Source: Candidatus Iainarchaeum sp.
GTDB lineage: Archaea; Iainarchaeota; Iainarchaeia; Iainarchaeales; GCA-2688035
Direction: 5' to 3'
NCBI GenBank assembly: GCA_028712575.1
Contig: JAQTPU010000010.1
Location: 1-15,481, forward strand
DNA length: 15,481 bases
The notes under the pieces were generated by a model. The model was not told the DNA's origin and did not search any database. It saw only the letters and a list, made by a program, of their open reading frames with translations. Position 1 is the first letter of the stretch. Each line of letters opens with the position of its first letter. This document shows, piece by piece, positions 1 through 6,400 of the stretch. The position numbers and the translations under genes were made by a program.

Positions 1-23
1 GTTTTGACCCGAGAAAAACGAGG

Positions 24-83
24 ACAAAACTTTAAGCCGAGAAAATTCGAATCCAAAAGAAAAAATTCGATTAATTGGTGGTG
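24..83 (+). repeat. Dispersed repeat, copy B
   Basis: About 60 bases resemble the stretch at 13334-13394 on the same strand. Shared blocks in the same order are TTTAAG, AAAATTCG, TCC, an AAGAAAAAATTCG block and AATTGG followed by a GG-rich end. By eye roughly four fifths of positions agree, with one extra base here. The right end (GGTGGTGA) looks like a ribosome binding site for the ATG at 92. The unit could be a conserved promoter/leader or the end of a small mobile element. Confidence 0.55.
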
Positions 84-91
84 ACGAGAAT

Positions 92-175
92 ATGAATTAT
101 TTAGAACCTAAATTTTGCCAAGGGCTTTTTTTCTGCAAAAAACCAGAAGAATTAAAAACCACTTATGCGCTATAA
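92..175 (+). CDS. Possible 27-residue small protein
   Basis: An ATG follows a purine-rich GGTGGTGA by 7 bases and opens a 27-codon frame beginning MNYLEPKF with two Cys residues (9 and 15), ending at TAA. It sits directly downstream of the repeat copy, where the inverted copy at 13241-13315 also precedes a small ORF. There is no recognisable domain and it may not be translated. It ends 23 bases before the first lipoprotein gene, so it could instead be a leader of that transcript. Confidence 0.28.
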   Translation: MNYLEPKFCQGLFFCKKPEELKTTYAL

Positions 176-198
176 TAAAACATTGAAAAGGTGCTTTG

Positions 199-1236
199 AT
201 GGGAATTAAAATCAATGGAAAAACAATTATTTTTGCCTCTATTATTTTTTTGATTATTGCTTTTGCAGGCTGTGTCAACCAGGAATCAATTGATGCCGGA
301 TGCAGTGAAATAGAAGCGACATTCGGCGGAAGCAGCGGTGTTTCAGAGGGAACTTTTTGCATTCCCCCACAGGGAAGCACTCTTTCAATACTAGTGGGCT
401 TGTCAGGAAAAAGCATTGACACTTCAAAAACAGCAAAAGTGCATGTAAAATGCACAAGAAACGGTTTTCCCGCAAGCATGTTTGCAGCATGGCAAACCCC
501 ATACATTGACCCAATGGCATGCAATGATGGCTGTGTAATAAAAACAGACAACACAGCTGCCTGTTCAGAAGAAATCCAGACAGCTGGCGGAACAACAAGC
601 GGCACTGGCGGGGAAACAATAGCAAACCCTGTGGGAACAACAGTAGAACTGGGAACTCCCCTGACAGCGCCAAACGCGACTGGAAGCGCAGGCTGCCAAA
701 ACAACACGGCCTGCACAAAAATGGAAGTCAAATGCCCCACACAAACAACCTGGGCACAGTCAACACTGCAATGCGGAAACCAGCTCAAAAACGCGTCAGG
801 AGATGACTGCACATACAGGGCAATATGTGAAAATCCCGCAGAAACACCATTGATAATCGGAACACAGGCAACAACCCCCAATGCAACAGGAAACACAACC
901 TGCACAGCACAAAGCAAAGCATGCGCAAGGCTGGAAGTAAGCTGCAACAATGGAACAACCTGGGGGCCTTCTTCAGAATCCTGCACACGAACACTGAAAG
1001 ATGCATCAACCAACTGCGCCTACAGGGCAATATGCACAAGCACAACAGGAACAACAAACACAACACCCTGCACAACAACAAACCAAACAAGATGCAACAA
1101 CAACAACTGGGAAACATGCGGACCATACGGAACAAACGGAACACTAACCTGGAACCCAACACTACTATGCGGAACAAACGCAACATGCAACCCAAACGCA
1201 ACAAACATCAACCAAGCATGCTTACAAAATTCATGA
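199..1236 (+). CDS. Cys-rich, sequon-rich secreted lipoprotein
   Basis: 345-residue extracellular protein of unknown function. Residues 9-24 are a hydrophobic signal segment ending in a lipobox-like AFAGC, so Cys25 is the probable anchor site. Residues ~155-217 and ~219-283 are two diverged copies of a Cys-rich repeat, each with an N-[AGT]-[ST] rich start, a [KR][ML]EV.C motif, a W and a final C.YRAIC. The last ~60 residues are a different Cys module (C.TNQTRC...ETC...W...C..NATC) resembling one in the third gene of the cluster. About eleven N-x-S/T sequons in the C-terminal two thirds suggest heavy N-glycosylation. ATG at 199 is preferred over TTG at 196 because AAAGGTG lies 5 bases upstream. 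Codon use shifts sharply to A/C-ending codons after ~base 600. It is probably the first gene of a three-gene operon. Confidence 0.8.
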   Translation: MGIKINGKTIIFASIIFLIIAFAGCVNQESIDAGCSEIEATFGGSSGVSEGTFCIPPQGSTLSILVGLSGKSIDTSKTAKVHVKCTRNGFPASMFAAWQTPYIDPMACNDGCVIKTDNTAACSEEIQTAGGTTSGTGGETIANPVGTTVELGTPLTAPNATGSAGCQNNTACTKMEVKCPTQTTWAQSTLQCGNQLKNASGDDCTYRAICENPAETPLIIGTQATTPNATGNTTCTAQSKACARLEVSCNNGTTWGPSSESCTRTLKDASTNCAYRAICTSTTGTTNTTPCTTTNQTRCNNNNWETCGPYGTNGTLTWNPTLLCGTNATCNPNATNINQACLQNS

Positions 1237-1256
1237 TTTTAAAAGAAGGTTTTTTT

Positions 1257-1715
1257 ATGAAAAAAAATTTTAAAATCGGACTGGTTTTTTCTGCCTTGCT
1301 ATTGGCTGTTGTTTTTGCCGGCTGCGTTGACCAGGTTCAGGAATACTGCAAGGCGCAGAATGATGCGTATGGCGAAGAGCCTGCTTATTTTTGCATGCCT
1401 GTTGGCGCGCCGAAACTTAATAATGCCGCAATATACAATGGCGAGGCTGCGCCGGAATTTGCCTCTGCAATAGCGCCCCAGTGCAAGTGGCACAGCGAGC
1501 GTTCAGGCCCTTTTGGAATGTTTGTGAATGAATACTGGGAATTAGTAAGGCCTATCCCGATTGAGGCTTGCGACCCTGCACTGGGCTTTGTTGGCTGCAA
1601 GGTTGAGGCAGACGGAAGCAATGCTTATTGTTATAAGCCGGGTTCTTCGCCGGAACACCCGATACCCGGAATTGAAACTCCAGGCCCGGGCGGCCCGCTT
1701 GTCCCGGAAATGTGA
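1257..1715 (+). CDS. Secreted Cys-containing lipoprotein, paralogue of neighbours
   Basis: 152-residue protein of unknown function. Residues 8-22 are a hydrophobic signal ending in FAGC, with Cys23 as predicted lipidation site; the following VDQ matches VNQ in the preceding protein. The early mature region (YC.A...AYG....YFC.P) lines up with the same part of the genes on both sides, which supports common descent. It lacks the C-terminal Cys repeats of its neighbours and ends in a Pro/Gly-rich tail. The ATG at 1257 follows AAGG by 8 bases and lies 20 bases after the previous stop. The frame is open back to 921, but that extension only shadows the T-poor end of the preceding gene. Surface location is inferred from the lipobox only. 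Confidence 0.75.
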   Translation: MKKNFKIGLVFSALLLAVVFAGCVDQVQEYCKAQNDAYGEEPAYFCMPVGAPKLNNAAIYNGEAAPEFASAIAPQCKWHSERSGPFGMFVNEYWELVRPIPIEACDPALGFVGCKVEADGSNAYCYKPGSSPEHPIPGIETPGPGGPLVPEM

Positions 1716-1774
1716 AGGCAAAGTATTAAAAATGACTAAAACAATAATTAAGCATTAAGAAAAAGGTGTTTTGA

Positions 1775-2380
1775 TTGAACCGGAAAGGAATTTGCTTTTC
1801 TTCTATCTGCATTATTCTTGGCGCAATAATAGTCATAGGGGCATTATGGCTGTTTGCCCTTCCCCCGGTAATAAACATGCTTAATTCTTCCTGCAATGCG
1901 CTTGAAAGCAAGTATTCAGGCGGTAATGCCTGGGAAGAAATCTGCCTGAATCCGAATGACCAGGCTGCAAAAGATGCTTTGGCCCCTTTTAATGCAAATT
2001 TTGACGGAATTGCATTGGACAGGGAAAATATCGTAAAAATTGAATGCAAAAAAACCACAAGCATCTTATGCCCGTTAATTGCGTGCTGGCAGCCTCCAAC
2101 AGGAGGAATAAAAACAGCCTGCAATTCAGGGGAAATATGCAAAAAAAATGAAGGCGAACAGGGGGCTGCGTGCATAAGCCAGCAGGTTTGCACTGCAAAT
2201 GAAACAAAATGCAGGGATGCGTCAGTGCTCCAGACCTGCAGTGCAGACGGAAAGCAATGGACTGAAAGCCCATGCGCGCTCGGCTGCGAAAACAATTCAT
2301 GCAAGGCATGCAACAACAACGGAATATGCGATGCGGGAGAAACCACTGTAACCTGCCCGAATGACTGCACGGAATTATAA
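1775..2380 (+). CDS. Membrane-anchored Cys-rich surface protein
   Basis: 201-residue protein starting at TTG, chosen because AAAAGGTG lies 6 bases upstream and no ATG fits. Residues 9-29 form a membrane segment without a lipobox, so it is probably an N-terminal anchor. Residues ~36-60 (SSC..LE..Y.GG...EEIC..P) match the same position of the two preceding genes. The C-terminal ~65 residues contain a Cys module (C.ANETKC...LQTC..DG..W...C.LGC.NNSC) like the end of the first gene, followed by NGICDAGE and CPNDC. That last type of motif recurs in archaeal surface proteins and looks like a small disulfide or metal-binding module. No enzymatic domain is visible. A T-rich stretch follows. Confidence 0.75.
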   Translation: MNRKGICFSSICIILGAIIVIGALWLFALPPVINMLNSSCNALESKYSGGNAWEEICLNPNDQAAKDALAPFNANFDGIALDRENIVKIECKKTTSILCPLIACWQPPTGGIKTACNSGEICKKNEGEQGAACISQQVCTANETKCRDASVLQTCSADGKQWTESPCALGCENNSCKACNNNGICDAGETTVTCPNDCTEL

Positions 2381-2412
2381 CTTTTTTAATTTTAATTCCC
2401 CTTTTTTTCTGC
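2381..2412 (+). terminator. T-rich terminator after lipoprotein cluster
   Basis: Two runs of six and seven or more T, separated by AATTTTAATTCCCC, start right after the stop codon of the third surface-protein gene. Archaeal RNA polymerase commonly terminates at such oligo-T tracts. There is no stable hairpin. Confidence 0.5.
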
Positions 2413-2420
2413 AATACACA

Positions 2421-2434
2421 AGAAATAAATATCC
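2421..2434 (+). promoter_or_regulatory. TATA-like box for the rpiA-like gene
   Basis: AAATAAATAT lies about 34 bases before the ATG at 2462. There is no Shine-Dalgarno sequence in between, so a short-leader or leaderless transcript is likely. Confidence 0.35.
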
Positions 2435-2461
2435 AAAAGCACTAATTATTCCCTGATTCCC

Positions 2462-3136
2462 ATGGTGCTGAAAGAGGAAACAATAGAGGCGCTTGCTTTG
2501 CGCTATATCAAGCAAGGGCAGGTCCTGGCTTTTGGGACATCTGAACATTCGGAAACATTGCTGAAAAAAATCGCCCTGCACATGGAAGAAAAAAACCTGA
2601 AAATAAGCGTTGTCCCGACTTCGCACAAAATTGCTGGCCTGCTTGCGGATTTCAAGATTCCGGCTGTTTCACTCAATGACAGGGAAATTGACGTTGCATT
2701 CGAATTTTCCTCGCAGGTTGACAAGGATTTCAATTTTGTAAAAGCGGATTCCGCAAGCCTTGTCAGGGATAAAATGATTGCACAAAGCGCGGAAGAACTC
2801 ATTGTAATTTCAGACAAAAAGGATTTTGTGGAAAAAATAAGCGGGACAATTCCCTGTGAAATAGCCCACTTCGGATGGAAACGCACCCTGATACAGCTTG
2901 AAAAGCTCGGCGAAGTGAAACTGAGGACAGCAAACGGGCAGGAATTCAGGACAGAATCAAACCACCTGCTTGCCGATGTGAAAGTTGACGACATATATGA
3001 TTTGTATGAAATTGAATACCAGGCAAAGGAAGTTCCGGGAGTAATAGAAACAGGCCTGTTCATAGGGTATGCAGACAGAATAATACTGCACAACCACGGG
3101 CTTGAAGTGAAAAGCAGGCTGGAACCCGAAAAATAA
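2462..3136 (+). CDS. rpiA: Ribose-5-phosphate isomerase A-like protein with altered active site
   Basis: 224 residues, the usual RpiA length. RpiA converts ribose-5-phosphate and ribulose-5-phosphate in the pentose phosphate pathway. Recognisable blocks are AFGTSEHSETLL at 23-34 (phosphate loop), VPTS at 51-54, IDVAFEF...VD.DFNFVK at 76-94, FGW..T at 137-142, LR..NG.EFRTE at 154-165 and PGVIETGLFIGYAD at 192-205. Aligned by eye with E. coli RpiA, whose catalytic residues are D81, D84, K94 and E103, only K94 is unchanged. Here D81 is Glu81, D84 is Ser84 and E103 is Asp103; the neighbouring E85 is Gln85, the GGG after K94 is ADS and TDNGN is TESNH. The fold assignment is secure but isomerase activity is doubtful. 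It stands alone, with a TATA-like box and hairpins downstream. Confidence 0.85.
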   Translation: MVLKEETIEALALRYIKQGQVLAFGTSEHSETLLKKIALHMEEKNLKISVVPTSHKIAGLLADFKIPAVSLNDREIDVAFEFSSQVDKDFNFVKADSASLVRDKMIAQSAEELIVISDKKDFVEKISGTIPCEIAHFGWKRTLIQLEKLGEVKLRTANGQEFRTESNHLLADVKVDDIYDLYEIEYQAKEVPGVIETGLFIGYADRIILHNHGLEVKSRLEPEK

Positions 3137-3203
3137 TGCCAAGCGATTTCTTTTAAAAACCCGCCGAGCAAAAAATAATTACTTTCTTTTTGAACTGTTC
3201 ACC

Positions 3204-3243
3204 AAAAATGTAGGTTTCTTTCTTTTTGGCAACTTACATTTTT
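3204..3243 (+). other. Hairpin after rpiA-like gene
   Basis: Arms 3204-3216 and 3231-3243 pair over 13 bases with one G-U wobble and a 14-base pyrimidine-rich loop, and T-rich sequence follows. It may end or protect the rpiA-like transcript. Its right arm overlaps the next hairpin by five bases, so both cannot form together. Confidence 0.5.
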
Positions 3244-3267
3244 CTTTCTTTTCAAAAGAAAGAAAAA
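3239..3267 (+). other. Perfect homopurine/homopyrimidine palindrome before tRNA-Met
   Basis: Arms 3239-3251 (T/C only) and 3255-3267 (A/G only) are perfectly complementary over 13 bases with a three-base TCA loop, ending four bases before tRNA-Met. Function is unknown; termination of upstream transcription or influence on tRNA 5' processing are possible. Confidence 0.5.
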
Positions 3268-3271
3268 GGCA

Positions 3272-3366
3272 GCCTCGGTAGCTCAGCCTGGTTAGAGTGC
3301 CTGTTCCAGAATATGGAGGCATGACTCATAATCAGGAGGTCGCGGGTTCATATCCCGCCCGAGGCA
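3272..3366 (+). tRNA. tRNA-Met(CAU) with 20-base intron
   Basis: Acceptor GCCTCGG (3272-3278) pairs perfectly with CCGAGGC (3359-3365); A3366 is the discriminator and CCA is not encoded. The D-stem is GCTC/GAGT, the T-arm is GCGGG-TTCATAT-CCCGC and the anticodon CAT is at 3327-3329 in loop CTCATAA. The 5' half of the anticodon stem is interrupted: CCTG (3300-3303) is followed by a 20-base insert, then A3324 completes the stem against TCAGG. The insert folds as a canonical BHB: TGCC/GGCA central helix, bulges 3302-3304 and 3322-3324, inner hairpin TCCA/TGGA. Elongator Met is most likely; a tRNA-Ile2 whose CAU becomes modified is the alternative. Confidence 0.92.
3304..3323 (+). other. tRNA-Met intron in the anticodon stem (position 30/31)
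   Basis: Boundaries follow from the BHB rule of cutting after the second base of each three-base bulge. Removing 20 bases restores a five-pair anticodon stem and seven-base loop. The insertion site differs from the common 37/38 site. Confidence 0.8.
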
Positions 3367-3384
3367 ATTTTATTTTTTCTTTTT
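3367..3384 (+). terminator. Oligo-T terminator after tRNA-Met
   Basis: An almost uninterrupted T tract (runs of four, six and five T) begins at the tRNA 3' end, the usual archaeal termination signal. Confidence 0.6.
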
Positions 3385-3393
3385 CTGATTCTC

Positions 3394-3411
3394 CAATATA
3401 TGTTTATATAT
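3394..3411 (+). promoter_or_regulatory. TATA box for the giant surface protein gene
   Basis: The AT-only stretch containing TTTATATA (3403-3410) is centred about 33 bases before the ATG at 3439. With the usual TATA-to-start spacing, transcription would begin within a few bases of the start codon. There is no clear Shine-Dalgarno sequence, so the mRNA is probably nearly leaderless. Confidence 0.6.
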
Positions 3412-3438
3412 TAGAAATTCGTTTATTCTTTTGAGATT

Positions 3439-6400
3439 ATGCCGAGAAGACTGGAAAGGCTGAATGCCAAAAATCAGGGCTTGGAAACAGGAGCAGGCCT
3501 GGAAAAAATCCCGGAAACCGGCTTTGGAATTTCTCTTTCTGAAACAAACAAAAAAATAATTATCGGGGTGACTGTTGCGGCAGTTGCGGTTATTGTCCTG
3601 GCCGCAGTGCTTGTTTTTTTTCCTTTTCAGGGAGCAGATACTTTTGAACTGGCTGTAAAGGATTCTGAAGGAAATGCTTTGCAGGGCCTGCTGGTGAAAT
3701 ATTCAGTGGACGGGGCAGAAGCAGAGGCAAAAACAGGCCCTGAAGGAAGAATTGTTTTTGCAGTGCAGAAAAATTCAGTTGTAAGCGTGTCCATTGGACA
3801 GCAGAACATTGGCGGTGCGAATTATTCGGCAAAAAACCAGGAATTTGTTGTTTCGGACAATTTTTTTGAAGAAATTTTTTTGAAAAAGCTCGGCGAAACA
3901 ATTGATGAACGGACAATTGTGTTCCAGAAGGCCGACGGTTCGCGCTTGACTGGAAAACTGGTTACAATAAAAGTGTCCTGTGCAAACGGTTTCAGGCTTG
4001 CGCAGGAAACTGTTTCAGATTCAGACAAGGACGGGGAGATAAAAATAACAAAGCCGAAAGAATGCAATATCCTTTCAGGGAGAACCCTCATTCCCCTGGA
4101 TTACGGACAGGCTGTTTTCACTTCTGCTTCGGCAGTAACAATCGTAAAGCTTGAGGCAAATGAGGAAGCCGCGCCAAAAGGAAGCATCAGGGTTGAAGTT
4201 GTTGATTCTGCAGGCCAGCTTGCCACAGGCACTGATTTTACAGTGCAGTTAATTGATGCCCTTGACAGCATTTATGGCGAGAAAAACACTGGCGAAATTG
4301 GGGAAGCGATTTTTACTGGTGTTCCTCTTGGCGCATACACTATAAGCGTTTCCGATCCTGCGGGGGATTATGCAATTGCAAATGCCTATGCGGTTCTTAT
4401 CAGTTCTGATTATTTCCAGGAAAAAAGGATTTTTGTTGAAAAATCAGAAAAAGGCGCAATTGAAATCAGTGTAATAGACAAGGCCTCAAAAAAAGGAGTC
4501 CCAAATGCAATTGTTTATTTGTTCAGTCCGAAAGGCGGGCTTATTGCAGAGGAAACAACCGGAAGCGGCGCTGAAAGCCTGGGTTTTGCAGTCAAGGAAA
4601 CTGGCACATACACTGTTTCCGCAAGCGCGGAAAATTATCTGCCTGCTTCGCAGGCAATTGAAACGAGCGGTGAAGTTGTTCTTGAGCTTGAGGGATTGAA
4701 CAGCGAAAACAGCGGAATTGTTGAAGTCAATGTTCTTGATGAGGATAGCCTGCCTGTTGAAAATGCAAAGGTTGTTTTGAAAAATGCCGCAGGAGAAACA
4801 ATGCCCTATTCCGCAAGATACACTGATGCGAACGGCACAGCAGAATTCAGGGGAGTTGCAGACGGCGCATATTATGCGTATGCGGAAAAATTTCCAGCCT
4901 TTGGCGACAATAAGGCGAATCTGGCCGTGATTGACATAAGGGCAAAAAACGGGTTTTTTGTAAGGCTGGATATTGGAACAGCGACAATAAGGGTGAATGC
5001 ATTTGAAAACAGGGACATTATGCTTGAGGAATCCGAAGCTGGGATTTATTCTGAAGACGGGGGGCTTTTGCAGAGGATTGCAATGACAAAAGGGACTGGC
5101 GAGTTTTCAACAAAAGCCGACAAAAAAGTTTTTGTAATTGCAAAAATGCAGGGTTATACAACAGTCCAGACAATTCCAAAGCAATTATGGCCCAATGAAG
5201 TAATTGAATTTAACATTCAAATGAATCCCAAAACAGCTGTTACTGAACCCGCTCTTAAGTATGAGGGGATTTTTGAAGGCGATTCAAAAACAGGCATGCT
5301 GAAAGCCGGCAGGAAGTATGTTGCATTGTTCAGCATTGAAACCCCTGAAAACAGCGGTTTTTCAGTTGCAGGTCTGAATTTCAGGGCAGGGGATGAACAG
5401 AGCCTTTTGTCTGAAAAAATGGCAATAACAAACGAGCTGTTCGCACTGCCTGAAAAAATTTATTGCGGAACAGGTTTTTCTGCCCCGCTGGGCTATGAAT
5501 CTGACATTTCAGAGGAATGCGGGGAATCAAAATGGGCGGGCATAGAATTTGCGCCCGGCGCGGAGGGAAAAAAATATTTTTTGGGTTTTGAATTCAAGGT
5601 AAAAAGCGGCGTGGAGCCTAATTCTCTTCTCAGGCTTCACTACAGGGCCTGGTTTGTTGACAGCGGCGGAAAATATTTGAGGCTGCCTGAAGATTCGGAA
5701 CTGAAAGGCTTTGAGAGCGTGCCTTCAAAACAGGGGCTTTATGCAAAAACCTTTGGCCTTGAATTCGGGGAAGGGGTTGACACTGACTGCGGCCTTGATA
5801 TGTGCTATGGAAACGAATGGGTTTTTGGCAATTCAAAAAAAGAATTCCAGAACGAAAATTACTCCCTTTTGCTGAACAGGGATTACAATTTAAATTTTGA
5901 AATAAAAAACAATTCCGGAAAAACATTTTCAAACCCGAAAATCACTGTAAAAACAGGCGGTGCGGGAGAAGCGGAATTCGGCATGTTTGTTGCATACAAC
6001 AAAACAAAAAAAACATTTGAATCAGGCATCGGGAAAATTGAAAATTTCCAGTTGAAAAGCATAGGGAACATGGATTCTGTGAATTTCAATCTCCTGTTCA
6101 ACCCGAAAAAAACAAGCCTGGGCACTCTTGAAATAGCAATTTCTGAAGGCGGAACAGGCATTTTTTCAAAGACAATCTGGCTTGAAACAGGCGCGGGAAA
6201 GCCCATGCTGCTTGAAATAACGCCTGAAGAACTGCCCTTGTTTTTGGAGACAGGAATAACTGCAACGGTTTTATCGGAAAACAAGCCTCTTGCGGATGCA
6301 ACAATCCGGATGACAAAGGTTCTTGCAGACAATTCAACTGCAGGGGAAAAAGCAAACACAAATGGGAAAGGCGAGGCAAAATTCCTGCTGCAGCCTGCAA

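Noticed and set aside
108..1013. Long minus-strand open frame (301 codons) opposite the first lipoprotein gene
   Set aside because: It exists because the plus-strand gene is so T-poor that few stop codons arise. The predicted protein is low-complexity hydrophobic and lacks a start context, while the plus strand has a signal peptide, lipobox and Cys repeats.
921..1256. In-frame N-terminal extension of the second lipoprotein
   Set aside because: The extension shadows the preceding gene. The ATG at 1257 has a binding site and begins a clean lipoprotein signal.
1716..1758. Eight-codon ATG frame between the second and third surface genes
   Set aside because: Too short, no binding site, no evidence of translation.
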